DNA of 64,000 bases from Candidatus Methanoperedens sp. BLZ2. GTDB lineage: Archaea; Halobacteriota; Methanosarcinia; Methanosarcinales; Methanoperedenaceae. Where the stretch lies: NCBI RefSeq assembly GCF_002487355.1, contig NZ_NTMG01000081.1:1-64000 (forward strand), in the 5' to 3' direction. Positions 45,453-54,497 of this stretch are shown here, in pieces. The notes under the pieces were generated by a model, which was not told the origin of the DNA, did not search any database, and saw nothing but the letters and a program-made list of their open reading frames with translations. Positions within the stretch are counted from its first letter, which is position 1. Each line of letters opens with the position of its first letter. The position numbers and the translations under genes are program-made.

Positions 45453-47120
45453 ATGAAGAATATGAAGAAATTTGTTGTTCTATTAATAATTCTGTGGTTT
45501 GCCAGCTCTTTCCCGGCAGCAGCTTTCATAACAGATGAAATTGAGTGGGCACCTGCGGTAGAAGGTACGCTTTACAAAGGAAATAATCTCACCAATGGAC
45601 CATACATGGTAAAAGCAGTACAATTTCCATCTCCTGTTAGAGGATTTAAGAACTTTAAAGGAGAAATAATACCGGAAACTTCGGTTGATCCGATGGTATA
45701 TCTTGAGGTCTATAAGGATGGTACTTTCCTTAAAGAAGCTCTCTTGACCATGCAAAGCGGGCCAGAATTAGACCCTGATTATGAATTCAGGATTTCAGCA
45801 GTGGAGTTTCTCCCTGGAAATTCAAGGGAATGGGTAATGGAATATTATAAGCCGTGGGCAAAAGTTGCGGTCTCATTAAGAGGAAAGCCTGAACTTAATG
45901 TAACTGTTACAACAGAAAAAGCATCATATACTTCAAGCAGTGATCAGGTCATAACAGCTAAGGTCACTATAAAAAATAATGGTGATGCTATTGCTAAGAA
46001 TGTGGATGTTTTTCTTAATCCAGATGAACTGGTTCTCAGGGGAGGCGGTACGGGGCAGCTCCACCAATCATATCTTGAATTGAAAAAAGATGAAAGTAAA
46101 AGTTTTGAAGTCGTATTCCTGGTTCCTGATGTAGTGGATCAGACAAACTATAGTTTGAGTGCAGATACAAAGAGTATCGATGTTAAAAATCTTGAATATA
46201 AATCGAGCGGATCGGTTTCTATTACAGTCTCTCCCAAACAGAATTATTATTCAGTAAGCAAAGCCTTCAGCAAGAGCCGCATATATCTCAGTGACATGCT
46301 AATGGTCAGATTAAATGTTGCAAATAATGGCGCGATGGATATGACAGATATTATCTTAACGGATAGCATAAACCCAAATTTTGAATTAAAATCCGACACA
46401 TCATTGACCTGGAACATACCTGTAATTAAACCGGGAGAGTGGAAGGACATAGGGTATTCTATCAAACCCCTGGAAACAAGCATCAATGGATTTACATTTC
46501 CGGTAGTTAATGCCCAATTCAAAGTCAATAATAAACAATACAATATTTCTTCGAATGCATCTATCGTTATTGTAAATGGGCCAAAAATAATAATTAACAA
46601 AACTATAGATAAACAATTTATAAACATCAGTGACGATGTAACAGTGACAGTGAGCATCCAGAATATAGGAAATATTGCAACGCGTATGGAAGTCAAAGAT
46701 TTTCTTCCAGAGAATGTAAGCCTTGTCAGCGGTTCAACTTCTCTTGATTCGACATTTCTGGAGTTAAATACTACAATGGGATTTAGCTATATAATCAGAG
46801 TTAATACCAGAGAAAATATTGAATTACCTGCGGCTATAGCTAATTACACTGGCATAGAATACAGAGGAATGACACGCTCTTCTGTAGAATCCGGACGTCC
46901 TGTCATCACAGTGATTGATCCGACAATGAATAGATCGATAAATCCAGCCATTCCAACTCTAACTCCAAATGTTCAGATGAAATCAGGAGAAACTAACCCA
47001 CTACAGGCAACCTCATCACCAATAGCCTCAGAGCCAACTCCCACTCCCATCACTCCGGGGTTCGATATCATGTTTGGGATCGTTGTATTGACATTCGCTG
47101 CGGTTTTCAGGCGCAGATGA
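45453..47120 (+). CDS. Secreted COG1361-type S-layer-like protein with PGF-CTERM-like tail
   Basis: A 555-residue exported protein. Residues 1-25 are a signal peptide (FVVLLIILWFASSFPAAA). The middle holds repeated beta-sandwich CARDB/DUF11-like domains and several N-x-S/T sequons (possible AglB targets). The end is a threonine/proline linker, then PGF, a hydrophobic stretch and RRR (TPGFDIMFG ... FRRR), the pattern processed by archaeosortase and lipid-anchored. Paralogue of the gene at 47802. Confidence 0.82.
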   Translation: MKNMKKFVVLLIILWFASSFPAAAFITDEIEWAPAVEGTLYKGNNLTNGPYMVKAVQFPSPVRGFKNFKGEIIPETSVDPMVYLEVYKDGTFLKEALLTMQSGPELDPDYEFRISAVEFLPGNSREWVMEYYKPWAKVAVSLRGKPELNVTVTTEKASYTSSSDQVITAKVTIKNNGDAIAKNVDVFLNPDELVLRGGGTGQLHQSYLELKKDESKSFEVVFLVPDVVDQTNYSLSADTKSIDVKNLEYKSSGSVSITVSPKQNYYSVSKAFSKSRIYLSDMLMVRLNVANNGAMDMTDIILTDSINPNFELKSDTSLTWNIPVIKPGEWKDIGYSIKPLETSINGFTFPVVNAQFKVNNKQYNISSNASIVIVNGPKIIINKTIDKQFINISDDVTVTVSIQNIGNIATRMEVKDFLPENVSLVSGSTSLDSTFLELNTTMGFSYIIRVNTRENIELPAAIANYTGIEYRGMTRSSVESGRPVITVIDPTMNRSINPAIPTLTPNVQMKSGETNPLQATSSPIASEPTPTPITPGFDIMFGIVVLTFAAVFRRR

Positions 47121-47208
47121 TCAAGGCGTAGATTCACTCTTACAGGGAGCGCAAATCTCCTGGAACCAGCAAGCATTTTTATATGACTTTGGTGAATGCA
47201 GTTGCTAC

Positions 47209-47781
47209 ATGAAAGAGATAATTTTTGTAGGACGGTCTAATGTTGGTAAATCCACTCTGATCAGGGCGCTTACCGGAAAGAAAGTCCCGGTAGGGAAACT
47301 TCCAGGCGTAACAAGAAAGCCTCTCCATTTACCTTACCAGAATATTCAAATTACCGATATGCCTGGTTTCGGATATATGAGCAAAGTAAACAGGAAAGGC
47401 CAGGAAGCGATAAAGGATAATATTGTTCATTATATTGAAAATAATGCATCAAATATACTGCTTGCAGTTATGGTCGTTAATACTACATCATTTGTAGAAA
47501 TTGTGGACAGGTGGACCCTGAGAAATGAAATACCTGTGGAAGTTGAGCTTTTCGAGTTCTTCAATGAACTGGATATAGACGTGATAATAGCTGCTAACAA
47601 AATGGATAAAGTGAAAGACCGGGATTTAGCGCTTGACGGGGTAGCACAACGGCTGGGCATGTCGCCTCCCTGGAGACAATGGCTGGATAAGATCGTCCCT
47701 GTAAGCGCAAAAAAAGGAAATCTTGGAGAATTAAAACAACTGATACAAAAGAAAATAGAAGGAATATCTAATTCCGTTTAG
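47209..47781 (+). CDS. engB: EngB-type GTP-binding protein
   Basis: A 190-residue TRAFAC GTPase of the EngB/YihA group. G1 is GRSNVGKS at residues 8-15, G3 is DMPGFGY and G4 is NKMD (AANKMDKV). KLPGVTRKPLHL matches the switch region. Members are thought to assist ribosome assembly. It lies between two S-layer-like paralogues of opposite orientation and converges with the second, 20 bases apart. Confidence 0.9.
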   Translation: MKEIIFVGRSNVGKSTLIRALTGKKVPVGKLPGVTRKPLHLPYQNIQITDMPGFGYMSKVNRKGQEAIKDNIVHYIENNASNILLAVMVVNTTSFVEIVDRWTLRNEIPVEVELFEFFNELDIDVIIAANKMDKVKDRDLALDGVAQRLGMSPPWRQWLDKIVPVSAKKGNLGELKQLIQKKIEGISNSV

Positions 47782-47801
47782 GACAATGGTGTCAAAGTCT
47801 A

Positions 47802-49529
47802 TCAGGGACTATTTCCCACAAGGGCGCAAACATCAGTTGTCATATTAATTCGTGAAACAACATCGCTATTGCTATCGTTATTGTTATCGCACCCCATAAG
47901 GAGGTTCAAAACAGAATTCGCGTCATCAAATGTTGATGTGGGTGTGGGTTCTACAATAACGGGTTGTTCAGACTCTTGTCCGGGATTAACTGCATATCCA
48001 GCCTGCTGGTCAATGGGCTCTTCCGTAGAATTAAATGGTATTTCGAAAGCTGGATCAGGCGTGGGCTCCTGAGTTGGCTCAGGGGTTGGCGGCGGCCTGA
48101 TGCTTAGAAGGAGTTTTTCGCTCATCGTAGTTAATTTTGAACCCTGGGAGCCTAATTCAAAATACTCTGCTTTAGCTGAGGGCAATTGAAGAGGTTCTGC
48201 GGAATTTGAACTGAGAGTATAAATTAAACTTAATTCCTTTCCTGCTTCAAGATACTCTTCAAGGGTTGTAGTACCGCTTATGAGCGTAGCATCCGGCGGT
48301 AAATCGTCTTTGATGGTGACCATAGTAGGGGTGGTTCCGCTATTTTTAGCGATGACTCTAACGGTTACTTCATCACCACCAGGATTGATTTCTGTTTTAT
48401 CTGCCTGTTTAATCAGTTCAATCCTTGGCCCATATATTACAGTCTGTGGTCTATTTGACTGGATCATGTAGTATTCATTCTTCATATCAAATTCTGCGGT
48501 AGTGGAAGGGAATTTAACATCTCCTGCTACCGTTGGTTTCAAAAGATAACGGAAATACCATTCCTTATTTGGACCGACATTGACAACCCAGCGGAGTGTA
48601 TTATTGCTCAATTGCTTGAATCCATTTGGAACAGTATCCACGATGCTGACGTTTTTAAGTTCATAATCAGCATTGTTCTTAAAAGAAATCGATACCATGA
48701 TCAAGTCTTTTAAATAAGCCTTCGCGTTCGTATTCTTAGTAAGGGAAGGGGCTTGCTGGAGTGGCGGTGCGATCAGGATCGTTTTTAGTTGTGTAGCTTT
48801 ATAAGGAACATCCTTGACATCAACGCCTCTGGAGTTGACAAATATATTAAATTTTTTTAGTTCCATAATAGCCGGTGTTGAAAAAGTAACGGCCTCACTG
48901 ATCTCCTCTCCTTTCATGAGCGTCTCATAATAATATTTTAAATGCCCTCTCAATACAGGAAGTTCTGTACCTAAGTCCAGATCAATATTATTTATAGCGG
49001 CTGTTCCGGTGTTTCTCAATACGATCACTGCATTGATCTCAGCATTCGGGCCAGACACATACTCATCATCAGTTTCTATTGATAATTCTAATTGTGGTTT
49101 TCCTCTCTTGCTTAATTGCAATTTAGTCCATGGATTGTAACTTTCATATAACCAATCTTTGGATGAACCTGAAGGAAGCTGTACGACTTCAACCTTAAAT
49201 TCGCTATCAGCAGAGATAAACGAGTCGCCTTGTGCAAGAAACGTTTTATTTATAAAACTACCATTTTTGGAAATATTCAATTCCACAAAAGGTTCGACTG
49301 GTTCAATTGGTATATTTTTATACTTTTCTGATTCTACAGGAGCGCTAAAAGCCGTAACCTTTACAGAATAGTCCCCAAACGAAATTACTTCATTCCGTTT
49401 CAAGGTTCCGGATGTTCCGTTTTCCCATTCGAGCCCATCGTAGGCGGCCGCAACACTGACAAAATATAATAATACAGCAAATATTATTATCCAGTTTATT
49501 GGCCGTGAAATTTTCCTTCCTTCTGTCAT
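47802..49529 (-). CDS. Secreted COG1361-type S-layer-like protein
   Basis: A 575-residue exported protein with an N-terminal hydrophobic segment (WIIIFAVLLYFVSVAAAYD) and the same domain order as the gene at 45453: an N-terminal domain with YNPWTKLQLSKRGKPQLEL, then DUF11-like repeats (IVDTVPNGFKQL, IKDDLPPDATLISG). The tail is a proline/threonine linker but no PGF or transmembrane anchor is seen; it ends in a polar NNNDSNSD stretch. Anchoring may therefore differ from the paralogue. Confidence 0.8.
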   Translation of the reverse strand: MTEGRKISRPINWIIIFAVLLYFVSVAAAYDGLEWENGTSGTLKRNEVISFGDYSVKVTAFSAPVESEKYKNIPIEPVEPFVELNISKNGSFINKTFLAQGDSFISADSEFKVEVVQLPSGSSKDWLYESYNPWTKLQLSKRGKPQLELSIETDDEYVSGPNAEINAVIVLRNTGTAAINNIDLDLGTELPVLRGHLKYYYETLMKGEEISEAVTFSTPAIMELKKFNIFVNSRGVDVKDVPYKATQLKTILIAPPLQQAPSLTKNTNAKAYLKDLIMVSISFKNNADYELKNVSIVDTVPNGFKQLSNNTLRWVVNVGPNKEWYFRYLLKPTVAGDVKFPSTTAEFDMKNEYYMIQSNRPQTVIYGPRIELIKQADKTEINPGGDEVTVRVIAKNSGTTPTMVTIKDDLPPDATLISGTTTLEEYLEAGKELSLIYTLSSNSAEPLQLPSAKAEYFELGSQGSKLTTMSEKLLLSIRPPPTPEPTQEPTPDPAFEIPFNSTEEPIDQQAGYAVNPGQESEQPVIVEPTPTSTFDDANSVLNLLMGCDNNNDSNSDVVSRINMTTDVCALVGNSP

Positions 49530-49652
49530 ATTATTAGTAAAATTATTTACAATAATTCTACAACCTCAGAGATAATAAATCTTACATAGTACTTAAAGGC
49601 TATGTTCGTGAAAATGCGAACATACAAATAATTAGTATTATAATTATGTTTT

Positions 49653-51161
49653 TTACAAACTTGCCTCTTTAAATCTCTTTACAACGAAATCCTTCTCCAG
49701 GGATGCAAGGAAATGCCCTGCCCGGGGCCCGGACTTCAAACCAAGAAGTGCCAGATATACAGTCTCAAAAACCTGTTTTCCGTCAAGACCTGTTTCCCCG
49801 GCAATCTTATATAAGTTATCATGAATCTCCTGGCCTGACATCCCATGCTCCAGTTCGTCGGCAAGAATTGCAAGCGCAAGTTTCTGTTCTTTTGTGAAAC
49901 TTTTTACCTGAGGTGGAATGTTCTCCTGGACTTTGAACTTAACAAACAGGGGAGCATATTTGGCAAGCCAGTTCCTTGCATTATTTGCTCTTTGCCTGAT
50001 CGCTTCTACATCAGATGTATCGTAATCTGTTCGTTTCAGAACATTAAGAAGATAATCAAAACCCCTGTCATCAGCGATCTGCACTGCGGTAACCATGTGC
50101 CTGAAAGGAATTTTTGAAGGTTTTGTCCCTTCTGTCCTTGAAAGCTGGTATGCCCTTTTATCGCCTTCTACCTGGTCATACTCGTCAATAAGATTAAGGA
50201 ATGAAAGACCCGGGTCAAATTCAATGTGTTTTTCGGGTTTCTGCCTGATAATAAGATAACGAAGGACTTCAGGCGGCACTATTTCAAGCATATCATTAAT
50301 GGATATCGCAAGACCCGTAGATGAATGCATTGCGCCTTTGCCTTTTAGCATTATCCACTCATATACTATCGGATAGGGAGGTTCGTAATTGTATATTTCG
50401 CGGGCGATACGTTTTCCTGTGTCGTAAGAACCCCCGGCTGTGGCATGATCTTTGCCAAAAGGTTCAACCGTTGTACCAAATAGCGGCCATCGCGCAGGCC
50501 AGTCAACACGCCAGTTGAGTTTACCTGTGCCTTTCATCGAAACCGTTCCTGCCGAGCCGCATTTGCACACATAATCAATAGTTTCTTTCTCTGCATCAAA
50601 ACCTGTGACTTTCGTGGTGCTTAGCCGCCCGCATTCTTTGCATATCGTATTATATGGGCTCCAGTCAGGTTCAAGCTCGCGGCCTGCAACTTCTGACAAT
50701 ATTCGCGCGATTGCATCCCTGCTGGTAAGTGCTTTCTTAATGGATTCAATGTATTTTCCCTCTTTATAAAGCGCATCAGCCCTGTAAACTTCCGGTTTTA
50801 TGCCAAGAGTATGAAGCGCCTCAATAAAGGGGAGGAGGAAATGCTCTGCATAGCTCTTGTGGCCCCCGCATGGACACGGGATTTCAGAAAGCGGTTTTCC
50901 CACATGAGCTTCGTAATCCTTTGAAAGGAATGGATATACTTTACGAAGTGGATCAAAAGTGTCAGCGATATAGATCAGGTGTACATCTGCGCCCTTATCC
51001 AGAAGCGCTTTGTAAACAGCATCCGCAGTTACGACTTCTCTCATGTTCCCTATATGAATGGGGCCTGAAGGAGTAATTCCTGAGGCCACAGTATGCTTTT
51101 TTCCACGCGAAAGCAGATTTTGCGCTATAACATCTGCCCAGTGTATTGTCTCTTCTGTCAT
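49653..51161 (-). CDS. lysS: Lysyl-tRNA synthetase, class I
   Basis: A 502-residue class I enzyme, the form found in many archaea instead of the class II LysRS. The HIGH motif reads HIGN ([15 protein letters not shown]), and the KMSKS-equivalent is KGAMHSSTG. Zinc-type cysteines CPCGGH, CKEC and CKCG are present. Charges tRNA-Lys. The gene is divergent from coaD. Confidence 0.95.
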   Translation of the reverse strand: MTEETIHWADVIAQNLLSRGKKHTVASGITPSGPIHIGNMREVVTADAVYKALLDKGADVHLIYIADTFDPLRKVYPFLSKDYEAHVGKPLSEIPCPCGGHKSYAEHFLLPFIEALHTLGIKPEVYRADALYKEGKYIESIKKALTSRDAIARILSEVAGRELEPDWSPYNTICKECGRLSTTKVTGFDAEKETIDYVCKCGSAGTVSMKGTGKLNWRVDWPARWPLFGTTVEPFGKDHATAGGSYDTGKRIAREIYNYEPPYPIVYEWIMLKGKGAMHSSTGLAISINDMLEIVPPEVLRYLIIRQKPEKHIEFDPGLSFLNLIDEYDQVEGDKRAYQLSRTEGTKPSKIPFRHMVTAVQIADDRGFDYLLNVLKRTDYDTSDVEAIRQRANNARNWLAKYAPLFVKFKVQENIPPQVKSFTKEQKLALAILADELEHGMSGQEIHDNLYKIAGETGLDGKQVFETVYLALLGLKSGPRAGHFLASLEKDFVVKRFKEASL

Positions 51162-51229
51162 ATTCCCCTAAAATCGCACAAGAGATATTAAAAGATACTC
51201 TTATCATTTGATTTTACAATTCTGAGTAT

Positions 51230-51691
51230 ATGTCACGCGTAGCTGTTGGAGGAACTTTTGACCCTTTGCATGACGGACACAGGTCACTCTTGATGAAAGC
51301 TGTTGAATTGGGTAGGGATGGTGAACTACTTATAGGGTTAACATCAGATGAAATGGCGAAAAACAAGATCCATGAAGTCGATGATTACCGGTCGCGCTAT
51401 AATGAAGTGTTGAATTTTATCCATGACCAGGGCATTATCCCCAGGATTATAAAGCTTGATGACCCCTATGGCCCGACCATAATTGAGGATTTTGATTATC
51501 TTGTTGTATCTCCTGAAACACGTCCTATCGGGCTTAAGATAAACAGGATACGCAGTGAAAAAAATATGAAACCGTTAAAGATCGTCCTTGTTGATTATGT
51601 TCTTGCCGAAGATGGTTTACCGATATCCAGCACTCGTATCAGGAATGGGGAGATAGATACTCATGGGAAAGTATTAAGAACAAACTTGTAA
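51230..51691 (+). CDS. coaD: Phosphopantetheine adenylyltransferase, archaeal type
   Basis: A 153-residue nucleotidyltransferase of coenzyme A synthesis. VGGTFDPLHDGHRSLL contains the HxGH motif, YRSRYNEVLNF and LPISSTRIRNGEI (ISSTRIR motif) follow. Length and motifs match the archaeal COG1019 enzyme rather than bacterial CoaD. Divergent from lysS with 68 bases between. Confidence 0.93.
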   Translation: MSRVAVGGTFDPLHDGHRSLLMKAVELGRDGELLIGLTSDEMAKNKIHEVDDYRSRYNEVLNFIHDQGIIPRIIKLDDPYGPTIIEDFDYLVVSPETRPIGLKINRIRSEKNMKPLKIVLVDYVLAEDGLPISSTRIRNGEIDTHGKVLRTNL

Positions 51692-51748
51692 TAAGATCCG
51701 GATTATAATCGAAAGATTTAATTATATCACTCGACTATAGTAGAATAT

Positions 51749-53050
51749 ATGAATAAAGAGATTCTGGTTGAATGGAATCCTCACTGGGAGGAAACGGCTG
51801 GATCTAAGCTGATTGAACGCGAATTAGTAAGAGACATCGAACCATGGCTTGAAAGAAAGGAGATATTGGGATTTCTCGGTGTCCGAAGATCTGGAAAGAC
51901 GACTTTAATGAGTATCCTGATAAACCTATTAAGTTCAAATATTCCCCGGAAAAACATTCTTTTTATCAAATGCGATGATGACAGGATTCAAAAAGAAAAT
52001 TTGATCGATGATGCATTAAAAGGTTACATGGAACTGGTAAATCCGCAAGGCAAAATTTTTGTTTTTATTGATGAAGTCCAGGAGATAGATAACTGGGAAA
52101 ATACCCTGAAACGGATATATGATCTGGAAAAAGGGATCAAATTAATAATCTCAGGTTCAAACTTCTCGATGCAAAAGGATGATTTCAGTTTCAGGCTCGC
52201 AGGCAGGATCGCGTACTTTGAAGTTTATCCTTTGAGTTTCAAAGAATTTCTTAAAATAAAGATCAGAATAAGAGATAAGATCGAAGCTCTTTCTAAGAAA
52301 GATGAAATAAAACATTATTTATTTGAATATATGGAATTCGGAGGATTTCCCGAAGTTGTCCTTGAAAAGAATCCCACCATGAAAAAACAACTGCTTCAGT
52401 TTTACTTTGATACTATAATTTACAGGGATATAATAAAAAAACGAGACTTGAGAAGCGCAGCAAAGATGGAAAGAATGATCAATATATTTTTACAGAACAT
52501 TTCGAATCCCATGAATTTCAGCAAAGTCGGAAAGGATATTTTGCTTTCTGTGGATACTGTTGGTGAGTATGCGGCATATCTTGGGGATGCGTATCTTGTT
52601 TTTACTATGCCGATATTTAGCTTTTCTGTTAAAGCACAGGAAATAAATCCCAAGAAAATATACTGTATAGATAGCGGCATACGGAATATCAAAGGATTTA
52701 GATTTTCTCTGGATTACGGACGAATTGCTGAAAATATTGTATTCATAGAGCTAAAAAGAAGAACTTTTTCTGATCCTTTGTCCAGAATATTCTACTGGCA
52801 TGACAAAAAGCAAAAAGAAACGGATTTCCTTCTGATGGGCGAAAACAAAGTAAGCAATGCTATTCAGGTTTGCTGGGAAATTATTCAACCTGTAGTCAAA
52901 AAGCGGGAAGTTGAGGGTATGCTTTCGGTTTTGAATGAATTTAATCTTGAGTGCGGTCTTATAATAACCGAGGACTACGAAGGTGAAGAAATTATAGGGA
53001 CTAAGAAAATAAGTTATATGCCTTTATGGCTGTGGCTGTTGAGATTGTGA
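51749..53050 (+). CDS. AAA-family ATPase with DUF4143 (COG1373)
   Basis: A 433-residue protein with Walker A GVRRSGKTTLM near residue 45, Walker B IFVFIDEVQEI, and the YPLSFKEFLKI and GGFPEVVL segments typical of COG1373. The C-terminal DUF4143 domain contains FYWHDKKQKETDFLL, a nuclease-like D-x(n)-E-x-D pattern. Such ATPases are abundant in archaea, often in accessory DNA, with unclear function. No partner gene is seen. Confidence 0.85.
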   Translation: MNKEILVEWNPHWEETAGSKLIERELVRDIEPWLERKEILGFLGVRRSGKTTLMSILINLLSSNIPRKNILFIKCDDDRIQKENLIDDALKGYMELVNPQGKIFVFIDEVQEIDNWENTLKRIYDLEKGIKLIISGSNFSMQKDDFSFRLAGRIAYFEVYPLSFKEFLKIKIRIRDKIEALSKKDEIKHYLFEYMEFGGFPEVVLEKNPTMKKQLLQFYFDTIIYRDIIKKRDLRSAAKMERMINIFLQNISNPMNFSKVGKDILLSVDTVGEYAAYLGDAYLVFTMPIFSFSVKAQEINPKKIYCIDSGIRNIKGFRFSLDYGRIAENIVFIELKRRTFSDPLSRIFYWHDKKQKETDFLLMGENKVSNAIQVCWEIIQPVVKKREVEGMLSVLNEFNLECGLIITEDYEGEEIIGTKKISYMPLWLWLLRL

Positions 53051-53153
53051 TTTATTACGTGGTGACATGATCCAGATCAGAATATGATATCAAACCCATC
53101 TCAAAACAAAAGACTATAATATCTCTAAATAGAATTGAAGCGAGAATGTTAAT

Positions 53154-53167
53154 GAGGCGATAACATA
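53154..53167 (+). promoter_or_regulatory. Shine-Dalgarno sequence placing translation at an ATA codon
   Basis: GAGGCGAT at 53154-53161 is followed by AAC and then ATA at 53165. The same GAGGCGAT with the same seven-base spacer after GAGG precedes the TTG start at 813. No ATG, GTG or TTG exists in frame between the upstream stop (53153-53155) and base 53303. Confidence 0.6.
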
Positions 53168-54403
53168 AACATACGATTCCTTGGAGGAGCAAGAGAAGTT
53201 GGACGATCCGCCATCCTGTTAAATGAAGAGCTTCTTCTTGATTACGGGATTAAACCTACCGATCCGCCGTCATATCCTTCAAATGGTCTTCGTCCGAAAA
53301 CCATGATAATTTCCCATGGCCATCTTGACCACTGCGGACTTGCCCCGAATCTCATGGACCTTGGGCCTGAGGTATATTGCACATCCCTTACTGCAAAATT
53401 ATCCGGGCTGCTGGCAAGGGATACTCTTAAGATCGCGGGGAAAAAAGGTCATATTATCCCTTATTATCATGAAGAGATCCAGGAATTCGAACGAAAGGTC
53501 AGGCCAATAGGATACAAAAAAGAATTCAATACCAATGGGTATTCTGTGTGTTTTTACGATGCAGGCCACATTCCGGGTTCTTCCATGGTACATCTTGAAA
53601 AAGATAAACAGACCCTATTTTATACAGGGGATATGAACACGATCAGGACAGAACTTCAGAATGGCGCAGATACGGAGTTTCCGGATAGCGATATACTTCT
53701 TATTGAAAGTACATATTTCGGGAGGGATCATACTCCCAGGAAAATACTTGAGGAACGGTTCATCGCATCAATAAGGGAAACAATTGAAAGCGGGGGAAGA
53801 GCAATAATCCCGGCTTTTGGGATCGGAAGGACGCAGGAGATCATGCTGATGCTTAAAAAACACGGGCTTTATGCGTATGTTGACGGCATGGGAGTTGATG
53901 TCTTTAACCTGATCAAAAGGTCGCCTGAGAATGTACCTGATATAAAGAAACTTGAAAACGCATTCGTCAGCACAAATATCGTAAAACGGGAAGACAGGGA
54001 AGCTATAATAAATGAACCTTCCATAATCGTTACAAGCGCCGGAATGTTAAACGGTGGACCGGTTTTATATTATATCGATGAGATTTTCGATGATCCCAAA
54101 TCCAAGATCCATCTTACTGGTTACCAGGCAGAAGACACTAATGGAAGAAGGGCGCTTGAAAGCAGGTACATAGAAAATGGGAAACGCACTGTGAGGCTTA
54201 ATTGCAAGCTTGAGCTGTATGATTTTTCAGCACATTGCGGGGATGCGCAATTAAAAGATGTTGTAAAAAGCTTCTGCGACAGAGGTACGGAAACCGTTAT
54301 CGCAGTACATGGTGATAACACCGAAGGGTTCGCAAATTGGGTCAACGAAGAACTTGGGGTAAAATCGTTCGCTCCTGCCAATAAAGAAACAATATACATT
54401 TAA
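53165..54403 (+). CDS. Beta-CASP metallo-beta-lactamase ribonuclease (aCPSF2-like)
   Basis: A 412-residue RNA-processing nuclease of the archaeal COG1236 group. The conserved N-terminus INIRFLGGAREVGRSAILL is encoded upstream of the first ATG (53303), so the start must be the ATA at 53165, where relatives have ATG. Zinc motif SHGHLDHCG, then GHIPGSSMV, YTGDMNT and the C-terminal histidine motifs (FSAHCGD, VHGDNTEG) are all there. Without the 46 N-terminal residues the first strands of the fold would be lost. Gap to the upstream gene is 114 bases. Confidence 0.85.
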   Translation: MNIRFLGGAREVGRSAILLNEELLLDYGIKPTDPPSYPSNGLRPKTMIISHGHLDHCGLAPNLMDLGPEVYCTSLTAKLSGLLARDTLKIAGKKGHIIPYYHEEIQEFERKVRPIGYKKEFNTNGYSVCFYDAGHIPGSSMVHLEKDKQTLFYTGDMNTIRTELQNGADTEFPDSDILLIESTYFGRDHTPRKILEERFIASIRETIESGGRAIIPAFGIGRTQEIMLMLKKHGLYAYVDGMGVDVFNLIKRSPENVPDIKKLENAFVSTNIVKREDREAIINEPSIIVTSAGMLNGGPVLYYIDEIFDDPKSKIHLTGYQAEDTNGRRALESRYIENGKRTVRLNCKLELYDFSAHCGDAQLKDVVKSFCDRGTETVIAVHGDNTEGFANWVNEELGVKSFAPANKETIYI

Positions 54404-54497
54404 ATCAAAGAAAAGTTTAAATCAACTGAATTCAAAAGATAAGTTGTTAAACAATTAATTATATATACAAGCATTAATATATAATGATATATTCAAT

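Noticed and set aside
51749-53050. DUF4143 ATPase as part of a defence island
   Set aside because: It stands between coaD and a beta-CASP nuclease with no defence genes nearby.
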